From: Flavobacteriales bacterium
GTDB taxonomy: Bacteria > Bacteroidota > Bacteroidia > Flavobacteriales > Flavobacteriaceae
NCBI GenBank assembly: GCA_027003085.1
Contig: JALWYR010000100.1
Location: 1-20,200, forward strand
Reading direction: 5' to 3'
DNA length: 20,200 bases
Part shown: positions 1-6,454 of the stretch, in pieces
Layout of the letters: each line of letters starts with the position of its first letter
Numbering within the stretch: position 1 is the first letter of the stretch
The notes under the pieces: model-generated
Databases searched by the model: none
What the model was told of the DNA's origin: nothing
Seen by the model: the letters and a program-made list of their open reading frames with translations, nothing else
Translations under genes and position numbers: made by a program

Positions 1-107
1 AATTTCAAACGTTCTTCTCTGATTGGAAAATATTTTTCCAATATCCGGATAAGCATCATCATCCGGCGGCTGAATGTCGAGTGGGTAAGTTGCTCTAATT
101 GTTGCAT
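1..107 (-). CDS. Partial uncharacterised protein, paralogue of the upstream gene
   Basis: The first 35 codons of a minus-strand gene run off the left edge. The start is the ATG at 107-105. The visible peptide begins MQQLEQLTHSTFSRRMM and contains a basic, hydrophobic helix ending in RILEKYFP at about residues 22-29. The gene just upstream has RIMRKYFP at residues 23-30, with similar flanking residues, so I infer the two are paralogues. A perfect Bacteroidota -7 box (TAATTTTG, minus, 145-138) lies about 30 bases before the start, so it may have its own promoter as well as read-through from upstream. I recognise no family and no function can be assigned. Confidence is limited by the truncation. 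Confidence 0.6.
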   Translation of the reverse strand, partial: MQQLEQLTHSTFSRRMMMLIRILEKYFPIREERLK

Positions 108-137
108 GACGATTTGGTGTTTTTTTAAGTTTCGAGG

Positions 138-145
138 CAAAATTA
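138..145 (-). promoter_or_regulatory. Candidate -7 promoter box for the left-edge gene
   Basis: Read on the minus strand this is TAATTTTG, a perfect match to the Bacteroidota TAnnTTTG -7 box, about 30 bases before the ATG at 107. I see no clear -33 TTG at the usual 19-20 base spacing, so it is only a candidate. Confidence 0.35.
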
Positions 146-176
146 AAGTGGCAAAATGCAATCTATTTGCATGAAA

Positions 177-593
177 TCAATTATCGGTATACAAGTCCAA
201 TATTTGGAGCGAGTCTTCGAACAAAACCAAATTAAAATCGATGAGCTTACCGTTTTTATAGTAAGCCAAAAACATTTTGTCGCAAAAAAATTCAGGCTCC
301 ACATCCACATGGTCATTAATACGTTTGTCAAGTTGAAAATGCAAGAAAAAGTTCAATTGCTCAAAGGCCAAATCAGGGAGGTTTGACCGGTAAGCATCAT
401 CTTCGAGCATTTCGTCCAGTAATTCTTCTTCGATTTCCTTCATAAAAGCTTCGCCTGCTATTTTGAATGTTTCAAACATAAGTTTGTCCAATATATCGTT
501 GTCGGGAAAATATTTACGCATTATCCGGCTTAGCCGGTGCATAACCTTGTTATAATATGCGGGGCAACGGGATAATAAAATCAAATGTTCCAT
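177..593 (-). CDS. Uncharacterised small protein of a paralogous accessory operon
   Basis: A 138-residue protein that I do not recognise. The N-terminal half looks helical: a basic segment with RLSRIMRKYFP at about residues 20-30, then an acidic helix rich in E and D with EIEEELLDEMLEDD at about 53-66. The C-terminal half has alternating hydrophobic residues suggestive of beta strands (FFCDKMFLAYYKNGKLIDF). There is no signal peptide or membrane helix. The start is the ATG at 593, 21 bases after the upstream stop, which fits an operon. The partial gene downstream repeats its N-terminal pattern. The DNA is visibly AT-richer than the dut-trmB part of the window, suggesting accessory or acquired sequence. 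Confidence 0.7.
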   Translation of the reverse strand: MEHLILLSRCPAYYNKVMHRLSRIMRKYFPDNDILDKLMFETFKIAGEAFMKEIEEELLDEMLEDDAYRSNLPDLAFEQLNFFLHFQLDKRINDHVDVEPEFFCDKMFLAYYKNGKLIDFNLVLFEDSLQILDLYTDN

Positions 594-614
594 TTGGGCA
601 GTTGTAGGTTCGGT

Positions 615-1076
615 TTAGTTAAATGCGCTTACCATAACGGGCGGTTGCAGACTTCCGTCGGGGTTTGCATGCAGGTAGATGTGCATGGTGTTGGGGTCCA
701 ATCCCACCATACGGTTGGCTTTATGGGGGCGGGGCAATTGGAGCAAGATGCCTTCGTCGGCTTCGAAAATCCCGATTTGATCCAACACCGTTTTGACCCT
801 GTCGGGCGTTCTAAAATCCATAAACAATCCTTGGCCTATCCATTCCTCTTCCCATGCGCCGACCAGTTTTACCAAAAATTTGGCCGTTTCGTAGGTGACA
901 CGCGTATAGCGATGATCTTCGGGATCATGTTTGTTCGGGGACAGTTGTAGCATCACGTCCAAATTGTAATAATACGGAAAAGTAATGGCCAGATGGGCCA
1001 AAAAGCGGATCAAAAACGAAAATATATGGAATTCTTTCTCATTTTGTGAACCGGAAAAAGTGCCATCGTTGTGCAT
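615..1076 (-). CDS. Uncharacterised protein, first gene of the left-edge operon
   Basis: A 153-residue protein from the ATG at 1076 (MHNDGTFSGSQNEKEF). The frame stays open upstream to a TTG at 1244, but those 56 codons look non-protein-like, so I chose the ATG. Residues about 15-40 are hydrophobic and aromatic (FHIFSFLIRFLAHLAITFPYY). They may correspond loosely to the helix-then-FP module of the two downstream genes; this is weaker than the match between those two. The middle carries a Trp/Glu-rich stretch (GAWEEEWIGQGLFMDF). The C-terminus has HIYLHANPDGSLQPP, which may be a beta hairpin. There is no known catalytic motif. It is probably co-transcribed with the next gene, 21 bases on, from the promoter near 1348-1379. 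Confidence 0.6.
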   Translation of the reverse strand: MHNDGTFSGSQNEKEFHIFSFLIRFLAHLAITFPYYYNLDVMLQLSPNKHDPEDHRYTRVTYETAKFLVKLVGAWEEEWIGQGLFMDFRTPDRVKTVLDQIGIFEADEGILLQLPRPHKANRMVGLDPNTMHIYLHANPDGSLQPPVMVSAFN

Positions 1077-1337
1077 TGTTCTTTGTTTTTTATGGATTAA
1101 ACACAGGCTACACGGATAACTTGCCACGGGGACATAAAATTCCCGTCCCTGAAACAAGTTCGATTTGCTAAGGTTAGTAAAACGGCTTAGAAAGTATGCG
1201 GTAAAAACCGCCGGCGGCTCTTCACGGACAATACCCGTGCGCAATCAACTCATAATAACCTCACATCGGAGGAACATGGCCCCTTGGGGCGTGTGCGGAG
1301 GAAAAAAGTGCGTATGAGAAGGCCGTTAATTTTTGTG
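1077..1337. other. Non-coding leader with short palindromes
   Basis: This stretch lies between the left-edge operon and the divergent secreted-protein gene. It contains several short inverted repeats: GCGGT...ACCGC (1198-1211), the perfect palindrome CCGCCGGCGG (1208-1217) and GCCCCTTGGGGC (1279-1290). I found no convincing gene. A 13-codon frame at 1275 follows a GGAGGA, but its content is not persuasive. If the promoter at 1348-1379 is used, all of this is 5' untranslated RNA of the minus-strand operon. Confidence 0.4.
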
Positions 1338-1352
1338 GTTTGCAATGCAAAC
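1338..1352. promoter_or_regulatory. 15-bp palindrome overlapping a -7 box, candidate operator
   Basis: GTTTGCAATGCAAAC is a perfect 7-1-7 inverted repeat. Half of it forms the last bases of the minus-strand -7 box at 1355-1348, so a dimeric repressor bound here would block that promoter. The operator role is inferred from position and symmetry only. Confidence 0.35.
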
Positions 1353-1379
1353 ATACAATGTTTTTCTAAAAAATACAAA
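1348..1379 (-). promoter_or_regulatory. Consensus Bacteroidota promoter for the left-edge operon
   Basis: On the minus strand TTTG (1379-1376) is followed after exactly 20 bases by TATGTTTG (1355-1348). This matches the sigma(ABfr) consensus of TTTG, 19-20 bases, TAnnTTTG. It points toward the gene starting at 1076 and would give a leader of roughly 265 bases. The -7 box overlaps the palindrome at 1338-1352. Confidence 0.5.
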
Positions 1380-1479
1380 CAGAATATTAGTTTTTCAACT
1401 TCATTGTCATAAGTATCCGGTATTCAGAAAAAAATCCGCATTTATCATTAAATTGAAGCCGAATTTCATGACAAACATC

Positions 1480-2277
1480 ATGCGAAAATCAACGCTTTTC
1501 CTGCTTTTGTCCATGTTTTGGCTGCTGCCCATGACCCGTTGCGCGGCGCCAAAGCGCTTCACCAAGCGGCAAATAATTCACTACCGGTTGGGGGACACAC
1601 CTGTCAGACTCGTTCGCTACGATTTCGACACCATGCCCCTTGCTTGGTTCAATATGCACGACGACGAGAACACGGCCATCAGGGCGGCCCGGCGGGCCAT
1701 ACGACATGGCCGGCTATGGGAATTGCGCCATCGGGGCGGACGCAACATTCATTTCCGGCTCCACGGAAGGCGCTATGGTTTCGACCCCAATAGGATTTAT
1801 ACGCCCAAAGGCCGAAAAAAAACTTTGCAAGAATTTTCGCGCGTCTACACCGCCGAAGCCGATACGGCCGTGGCCCGGTTTGCCCGCTTTCTCATTCGCC
1901 GGGTGGCGGATGATGCTGCGCTGGTGGTGGCTTTGCACAACAACACCCGCGGAAAGTATTCCGTAAAAAGCTACTTGCCCGGCGCCCGCTATGCCGGCGA
2001 TGCGGCGGAGGTTCACCTGGCACCAGGAACCGACCCCGACGATTTTTTCTACTGCGCCGATTCGCTCCTGTTTCGTGCACTATCGGCCCGCGGCTGGAAT
2101 GCCCTGTTGCAAAACAACAATGCGGTAAACGATGATGGATCCCTTTCGGTCTATTGCGGCCAACATGGCATACGTTACATAAATATCGAAGCCCAACGCG
2201 GTCATCGTCGGGTGCAACAACGGATGATTAACGACTTACAACGTATTTTGGATTCCACCGGTTTACGGGGAATATGA
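1480..2277 (+). CDS. Secreted putative metallohydrolase (HxxE...H...E), family uncertain
   Basis: A 265-residue protein with a signal peptide: MRKSTLFLLLSMFWLLP, then cleavage probably near the Cys/Ala after TR. The ATG at 1468 would add four residues; I chose 1480 because the basic N-region then starts the protein. The mature part has HDDEN at about residues 60-64, ALHNNT at 151-156, a DDGSLSVY segment at 218-225 and NIEAQRGH at 235-242. The HxxE, later H, later E order resembles zinc carboxypeptidases (M14) and N-acetylmuramoyl amidase-like hydrolases, so a periplasmic amidase or peptidase role is an inference. The spacing is not diagnostic and I cannot name the family with certainty. No clear promoter box was found before it. 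Confidence 0.65.
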   Translation: MRKSTLFLLLSMFWLLPMTRCAAPKRFTKRQIIHYRLGDTPVRLVRYDFDTMPLAWFNMHDDENTAIRAARRAIRHGRLWELRHRGGRNIHFRLHGRRYGFDPNRIYTPKGRKKTLQEFSRVYTAEADTAVARFARFLIRRVADDAALVVALHNNTRGKYSVKSYLPGARYAGDAAEVHLAPGTDPDDFFYCADSLLFRALSARGWNALLQNNNAVNDDGSLSVYCGQHGIRYINIEAQRGHRRVQQRMINDLQRILDSTGLRGI

Positions 2278-2340
2278 ATTTTTGGCGAGGAAGCTCATGT
2301 TCATGGCTGCTGCAATTCTATGGCCGGCGTTTCGGGACAA

Positions 2341-2358
2341 CCGGGCGCCCAAAAAAAT
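2341..2358. repeat. GGCGCC plus A/T-tract intergenic motif (copy 1 of 4)
   Basis: CCGGGCGCCCAAAAAAAT lies just upstream of the dut -33 element. It shares the GGCGCC palindrome and adjoining A/T tract with three other intergenic sites in the window. Confidence 0.45.
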
Positions 2359-2360
2359 CA

Positions 2361-2389
2361 TTGCTCACCCAAGGGATTTCGTATCTTTG
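2361..2389 (+). promoter_or_regulatory. dut promoter (-33 TTG, -7 TATCTTTG)
   Basis: TATCTTTG at 2382-2389 matches TAnnTTTG perfectly. A TTG at 2361-2363 lies 18 bases upstream. The box sits 17 bases before the dut ATG at 2407, which also supports that start over the upstream in-frame ATG at 2320. Confidence 0.65.
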
Positions 2390-2406
2390 GGGAAACCGAA
2401 AACTTT

Positions 2407-2844
2407 ATGGCAAAAGTCAAAATCGTAAACCGTTCGCGGCATCCGTTGCCGGCCTACGAAACCCTGCATTCGGCCGGGATGGATTTGCGCGCCAACCTGG
2501 ACCGGCCCGTAGTGCTCCGGCCCGGAGAACGGACGTTGATACCGACGGGAATTTATATCGCCCTGCCCGAGGGTTTCGAGGCACAAATACGGCCGCGTAG
2601 CGGCTTGGCCATCCGGCACGGCATCACGCTACTCAACAGCCCGGGAACCATCGATGCCGACTACCGCGGCGAAATCAAAGTGATTGTGGCCAATCTGGGC
2701 GACGAAAACTTTACCGTGAACGACGGCGAACGCATCGCCCAAATGGTGGTGGCCCGCTACGAACGCGTGGAATGGGAAGAGGTGGATGCATTGGACCAAA
2801 CCGAACGCGGTGCCGGCGGCTTCGGAAGCACCGGAAAACACTGA
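2407..2844 (+). CDS. dut: Deoxyuridine 5'-triphosphate nucleotidohydrolase (dUTPase)
   Basis: This 145-residue trimeric-type dUTPase hydrolyses dUTP to dUMP and pyrophosphate, limiting uracil in DNA and supplying dUMP for dTMP synthesis. All five family motifs are visible: AGMDLRA near residues 23-29, RPRSGLA near 62-68, NSPGTIDADYRGE near 76-88 with the catalytic Asp, ERIAQMVV near 108-115, and the flexible C-terminal RGAGGFGSTG that closes over the nucleotide. Length is normal for bacterial Dut. The frame is open upstream to 2320, but the promoter box at 2382-2389 and the family N-terminus favour the ATG at 2407. The rsmA gene follows after 5 bases, so the two are probably co-transcribed. 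Confidence 0.96.
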   Translation: MAKVKIVNRSRHPLPAYETLHSAGMDLRANLDRPVVLRPGERTLIPTGIYIALPEGFEAQIRPRSGLAIRHGITLLNSPGTIDADYRGEIKVIVANLGDENFTVNDGERIAQMVVARYERVEWEEVDALDQTERGAGGFGSTGKH

Positions 2845-2849
2845 GCAAT

Positions 2850-3626
2850 ATGCACGTCCGGCCCAAAAAACATCTGGGACAGCATTTTTTGCGCGATGCC
2901 AACATTGCCCGTAAAATCGTGCAGGCCTTGCCGGAGGATTGCCTGTCGGTGCTGGAAATAGGGCCGGGCAAGGGCGTGCTCACCGGCTTGTTGCTTGAAC
3001 GTTACGGACGGCTCACGGTGGTGGAAAAAGATGCGGAGGCGGTGGCTTATTTGCAAAAAAAATTCGATGAACAACACCTGCATATCCTGGAAGCCGATTT
3101 TTTGCGTTTGACGCCGGACCAATGGGGCGAAGGTCAAGTGTGCCTTATAGGCAATCTGCCTTACAACATTTCGGGGCCCATATTTTTTAAAGTGCTTGAA
3201 GCGGCGGAAAAAATTCCTGCGGCCGTGTTTATGATTCAAAAAGAAGTGGCCGAACGCATCGTGGCACCGCCGGGTAATAAAACCTATGGCATATTGTCGG
3301 TATTGCTGCAAAATTTTTTCCGTATCGAATACCTGTTCGGCGTGCCGCCGCAGGTTTTTAGCCCTCCGCCCAAGGTGCAATCGGCCGTTATCAGGTTGGT
3401 GCGCAAGGAAAGTTTTCCGCCGGTGGACAAGACGCTTTTCGTGCAATTGGTCAAAACGGCTTTCAACCAACGCCGGAAAACTTTGAGAAACAGCTTAAAA
3501 AAACTTAACTTGCCCCGCATAAACCGGGCGGAAGCATTTTTGGCCCAAAGAGCCGAGCAATTGCGTCCGGAGGATTATGTAAAACTCTACCAAAAGCTCT
3601 ACGAAGGTGAGCGGAAACCGGATTGA
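2850..3626 (+). CDS. rsmA: 16S rRNA (adenine1518-N6/adenine1519-N6)-dimethyltransferase
   Basis: RsmA (KsgA) dimethylates two adjacent adenines in the 3' terminal helix of 16S rRNA during small-subunit assembly, using S-adenosylmethionine. The 258 residues match the family length. GQHFL at 10-14 is the family N-terminal motif, EIGPGKGVLT at 36-45 is the SAM-binding loop, EADF at 81-84 follows, and NLPYNIS at 102-108 is the NLPY catalytic motif. The C-terminal helical domain begins around residue 190. The frame extends upstream inside dut, but MHVRPKKHLGQHFL is the natural start, 5 bases after the dut stop. Its 3' end overlaps mgtE by 20 bases, which suggests translational coupling. Confidence 0.96.
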   Translation: MHVRPKKHLGQHFLRDANIARKIVQALPEDCLSVLEIGPGKGVLTGLLLERYGRLTVVEKDAEAVAYLQKKFDEQHLHILEADFLRLTPDQWGEGQVCLIGNLPYNISGPIFFKVLEAAEKIPAAVFMIQKEVAERIVAPPGNKTYGILSVLLQNFFRIEYLFGVPPQVFSPPPKVQSAVIRLVRKESFPPVDKTLFVQLVKTAFNQRRKTLRNSLKKLNLPRINRAEAFLAQRAEQLRPEDYVKLYQKLYEGERKPD

Positions 3627-4974
3627 ACATATCGTCAAGGAATTGGGCGAGCTCATTGCCCGCCGCAACAATGCGGCCATTCTGGAACGCATTGGCGACC
3701 TGCACCCGGCCGATATTGCCGAGGTGGTGGACCGTTTGCCCTTGGGCGAGGCCGTGTATGTGATCCGGCTTTTGCCCGACGAAACAGCCGCCGATGTGGT
3801 GGCCGAATTGGACGACAACAAGCGGGAAGATATTCTCAAACGCCTGTCGAGCGACGAAATTTCGGATATCGTAGAGGAATTGGAAACCGACGAGGCCGCC
3901 GACCTGATTGCCGACTTGCCCGAAGAACAAAAGCAGGAGGTTATCACCGGTATCGAAGATACCGAACACGCCAAGGACATTGTGGACCTGCTTCGCTACG
4001 ACGAAGACACCGCCGGCGGTTTGATGGGCAAGGAGCTTGTGCAGGTAAACGAAAACTGGAACGTATTGCGGGCCGTGTCGGAAATGCGGCGCCAAGCCGA
4101 AAATGTAGACCGGGTTTACACCATTTATGTGGTGGACGACGAAGGCCGGCTCAAAGGCCGGTTGTCGCTCAAACGCTTGCTGACCACCTCCACCAAAACA
4201 CCCATCAAAGAAGTTTACAATCCCGACATTCATTACGTAAAGGTAACCGACCCGGCCGATGAAGTTGCCCGTTTGATGAAAAAATACGACCTGTTTGTGG
4301 TGCCTGTGGTGGACGAATTGGGCCATTTGGTAGGGCAAATCACCCTGGACGATGTGGTAGACTACATCCAGGAAGAAGCCGAAAAAGACTTTCAAATGGC
4401 CGTGGGTTTGACCGACGAGGTGGAACCCGACGACAGCCTGTGGATGATGATGAAGGCCCGCTTGCCCTGGTTGGTGGTGGCTTTGCTGGGTGGTTTTTTG
4501 AGCGTTACGGTGCTCAACGGTTTTAGCAATGCCCTGAACAAATATGCCGTGTTGTTTTTCTTTACTCCGCTAATAGCTGCCACGGCGGGGAATGTGGGCG
4601 TGCAATCGTCGGCCATAGTGGTGCAAGGATTGGCCAAGGGCAGCATGCAAGGCAGCCTGTGGAAACGCTTGCTCAAAGAAATTATGCTCAGTTTGCTCAA
4701 TGGCCTGGTACTGGCGGCCATTTTGCTGGTGGTGGGCAAGGTTTTCCTCGGGCACATCCTGCATGGTTTCAATATGGAAATGGCGCTTACGGTTTCGTTG
4801 GCTTTGGTGTCGGTGATTATCATCGCATCCATGGTGGGCACCTTTGTTCCGTTGATGTTGCACCGCTTGGGCATTGACCCGGCCGTGGCCACGGGGCCTT
4901 TTATCACCACGAGCAATGATATTTTCGGCTTGTTTATCTTTTTTACCATCGCCAAAATGATATTGAAGTTTTGA
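3607..4974 (+). CDS. mgtE: Magnesium transporter MgtE
   Basis: MgtE is a dimeric Mg2+ channel of the inner membrane, gated by cytosolic Mg2+. The 455-residue protein has the full architecture: a superhelical N domain (about 1-130), two CBS domains (about 135-200 and 201-258), a connecting helix, and five membrane helices from about 285 to the end. The pore-region signatures ATAGNVGVQSS (325-335) and DPAVATGPFITTSND (424-438) are intact, including the Asp of the ion site. The start is GTG at 3607, inside the 3' end of rsmA. No ATG lies nearby and MSGNRIEHIVKEL is a plausible N-terminus. A Mg2+-sensing leader is unlikely because there is no intergenic space. Confidence 0.94.
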   Translation: MSGNRIEHIVKELGELIARRNNAAILERIGDLHPADIAEVVDRLPLGEAVYVIRLLPDETAADVVAELDDNKREDILKRLSSDEISDIVEELETDEAADLIADLPEEQKQEVITGIEDTEHAKDIVDLLRYDEDTAGGLMGKELVQVNENWNVLRAVSEMRRQAENVDRVYTIYVVDDEGRLKGRLSLKRLLTTSTKTPIKEVYNPDIHYVKVTDPADEVARLMKKYDLFVVPVVDELGHLVGQITLDDVVDYIQEEAEKDFQMAVGLTDEVEPDDSLWMMMKARLPWLVVALLGGFLSVTVLNGFSNALNKYAVLFFFTPLIAATAGNVGVQSSAIVVQGLAKGSMQGSLWKRLLKEIMLSLLNGLVLAAILLVVGKVFLGHILHGFNMEMALTVSLALVSVIIIASMVGTFVPLMLHRLGIDPAVATGPFITTSNDIFGLFIFFTIAKMILKF

Positions 4975-5315
4975 TGGAAAATTCCGGCCGCGATTGGGAA
5001 AAAATCCTGGACTTTTTGGCCCGGCGCTTTACGGGAGGCGAACGCCCGGGCATCGACACGGTGTTGTTTTTGATTGGGGTGCAAGAGCTGGGCATGGGCC
5101 CGCAAAAATTCAGTCGCGACGATAAGATCAATTTGATGCACGTGGGCCTTTGTGCGGCTTTGTCGCTAACGCCTTATTGCGAACGCACGGGTAAAGGACC
5201 CGACGGATGGCCTTTGTTCCGCCAAAAAAAATCCCTGCCCGAAGCAGGCAGGGAACAGATTGTTCGCGATGCCTTGATTGCCTATTTCCGGCAGCAAGGC
5301 GTTATCGACGATTAG
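4974..5315 (+). CDS. Conserved uncharacterised protein downstream of mgtE
   Basis: A 113-residue soluble protein. Its pattern (ILDFLARRF near the N-terminus, LFLIGVQELG at about 31-40, KINLMHVGLCAAL at about 51-63, then a DGWP motif) resembles a family of uncharacterised Bacteroidota proteins I have met, but I cannot name a domain. There are no membrane helices or catalytic motifs. The ATG at 4974 overlaps the mgtE stop by one base (TGATG), a typical coupling arrangement. Codons for QKKSLPEAGREQ also form, on the other strand, an intrinsic terminator for the convergent operon (5224-5254). The stop codon overlaps the end of the convergent SlyD gene by 4 bases. Confidence 0.82.
   Translation: MENSGRDWEKILDFLARRFTGGERPGIDTVLFLIGVQELGMGPQKFSRDDKINLMHVGLCAALSLTPYCERTGKGPDGWPLFRQKKSLPEAGREQIVRDALIAYFRQQGVIDD
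5224..5254 (-). terminator. Intrinsic terminator of the slyD operon inside the convergent gene
   Basis: On the minus strand an 8-bp perfect stem, TCCCTGCC/GGCAGGGA with a 7-base loop, is followed directly by eight T residues (5231-5224). This is a textbook rho-independent terminator, 57 bases past the SlyD stop. It lies wholly within the coding sequence of the plus-strand gene. Confidence 0.85.
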
Positions 5316-5827
5316 TGTTTACAACCGCAACCGGGATTGCAATTACAGTCATTCTCGCTGTCGTGCACGTGGCCGTGGGCCAATTCTTCGCCGGTGGCGG
5401 GGCGCACATTGCAGATTTTTACTTCGAAAAGCAAATCCTTGCCGGCCATGGGGTGGTTGAGGTCCAAGGTAACATTTTCGCCTTCGATTTTGTGCACACG
5501 CACGGTGATCAGGTGGCCTTGCGGGTCTTGACCCGAAAGCACCATGCCTTCTTTGAGGTCGGGCAGGTTGCTTAATTGTGATTTTTGGACGGTTTGGAAG
5601 GCATTGGGATTCACTTCGCCGTAGGCATCCGCGGCCTTGACCAGTATTTCCTTGCTTTCGCCGCAGTTCATTTGCATAATTTCCTTTTCCAAGCCGGGAA
5701 TGATTTGACCGGCGCCGGTGATGAATTTCAAGGGATTACCTTCGGGGGATTGATCCAAAATTTCACCCGTTTTGGGGTCGCGCAGGGTGTATTCCAGTTC
5801 GACCACTTGATTTTTTTCGATTGCCAT
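5312..5827 (-). CDS. slyD: FKBP-type peptidyl-prolyl cis-trans isomerase, SlyD-like
   Basis: The enzyme speeds cis-trans isomerisation of prolyl bonds and acts as a cytoplasmic folding helper. SlyD members also bind nickel or other metals. The 171 residues show the split FKBP domain: VELEYTLRDPKTGEILDQS at 9-27, GAGQIIPGLEKEI at 38-50 and the late strand with DLNHPMAGKDLLFEV, the SlyD hallmark NHPLAGK region. An insert-in-flap chaperone domain lies between about 70 and 125. The last 25 residues are rich in His and Cys (HGHVHD, CNCNPGCGCKH), a metal-binding tail. It is the last gene of a minus-strand operon, 55 bases after the SUI1-like gene. It ends at the terminator in the convergent gene. 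Confidence 0.93.
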   Translation of the reverse strand: MAIEKNQVVELEYTLRDPKTGEILDQSPEGNPLKFITGAGQIIPGLEKEIMQMNCGESKEILVKAADAYGEVNPNAFQTVQKSQLSNLPDLKEGMVLSGQDPQGHLITVRVHKIEGENVTLDLNHPMAGKDLLFEVKICNVRPATGEELAHGHVHDSENDCNCNPGCGCKH

Positions 5828-5882
5828 GATTTTAGGATTAAAATGTTTTGCAAGTTACAATAAAAAAATAAGCCGGATGTTT

Positions 5883-6227
5883 TTAGCCCCCCACGCGCTT
5901 TACTTTATAGCCTTCGGCTTCCAACAGGGCGATGACCTTGTCGCGGTTGTTGCCTTGGATGATCATCTCGCCCTGCTTTACGTTACCACCCACGCCCAAG
6001 CGGGATTTGATTTTTTTGGCCAGAGCTTTGAGTTCGGCTTCGGTGCCCGGAAATCCCGTAACCACGGTTACGGTTTTCCCGCCACGGCCTTTTTTGGAAA
6101 ACCGGGCTTCGAGCACGGTGCCGGCTTTTTGCTGGCGTTGGATTTCTTGGCGCGTTTGCGCATCGGTGGAATAGACCAATCCACCCAAATCCGACAAATC
6201 CTTCAATGTTTTTTTGCCACGTCCCAT
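5883..6227 (-). CDS. yciH: YciH/SUI1-like translation initiation factor
   Basis: A 114-residue protein of the eIF1/SUI1 fold, the bacterial YciH group. These proteins are thought to influence start-site fidelity at the small ribosomal subunit; the precise bacterial role is less settled. The N-terminal 40 residues are a basic, probably disordered tail. The SUI1 domain runs from about 42 to the end, with KKGRGGKTVTVVTGF at 45-59 and KKIKSRLGVGGNVKQGE at about 71-87. The C-terminus has the expected IQGNNRDKVIALLEAEGY. The start ATG at 6227 is 2 bases after the upstream stop, so it is part of the MATE-to-slyD operon. Confidence 0.93.
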   Translation of the reverse strand: MGRGKKTLKDLSDLGGLVYSTDAQTRQEIQRQQKAGTVLEARFSKKGRGGKTVTVVTGFPGTEAELKALAKKIKSRLGVGGNVKQGEMIIQGNNRDKVIALLEAEGYKVKRVGG

Positions 6228-6229
6228 AC

Positions 6230-6454
6230 TTAGTCGGTTTCGTATTTTTCCATTTCGTTGTCGTAGAATTCAAAGGCCTGTTGCACCAACCGGATCAATT
6301 CGTCCTGATTTTCCAGGGCATCCTTTTCGGGGATGTCGTCCAGCCATTCCACTTCTTCGGTGATCACATTGAGCAAAAACCGCGGATATTCGGTGTGGAG
6401 CACAAAAATATCGTCGGGAAAATCCAGGTTGTCGGCTATGAGAAATTTAGGCAT
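6230..6454 (-). CDS. Small acidic uncharacterised protein
   Basis: A 74-residue acidic protein (MPKFLIADNLDFPDDIF...). The alternative ATG at 6460 adds two residues. It shows strand-like segments KFLIADN and FVLHTEYPRFLLNV, then an acidic helical C-terminus (QDELIRLVQQAFEFYDNEMEKYETD). It resembles small conserved Bacteroidota proteins of unknown function; I recognise no domain. It overlaps the last codons of the MATE gene and is followed after 2 bases by the SUI1-like gene. A near-perfect -7 box (TATCTTTC, minus, 6485-6478) lies within the MATE 3' end, so an internal promoter may let this and the two following genes be made without the transporter. Confidence 0.8.
   Translation of the reverse strand: MPKFLIADNLDFPDDIFVLHTEYPRFLLNVITEEVEWLDDIPEKDALENQDELIRLVQQAFEFYDNEMEKYETD

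Noticed and set aside
1077..1244. In-frame upstream extension of the left-edge gene from a TTG at 1244
   Set aside because: The 56 codons look random, overlap several palindromes and lack a normal start context. The ATG at 1076 is better.
1275..1316. 13-codon open frame after a GGAGGA
   Set aside because: It is too short, overlaps a palindrome, and Shine-Dalgarno-led starts are not the rule in this genome.
2274..2600. 108-codon plus-strand frame overlapping the stop at 2277
   Set aside because: It runs out of frame through the well-supported dut gene and its promoter, and encodes no recognisable pattern.
3505..4395. Long minus-strand open frame opposite mgtE
   Set aside because: It is a shadow of codon bias in mgtE. 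The His/Gly/Phe-rich translation is not protein-like.
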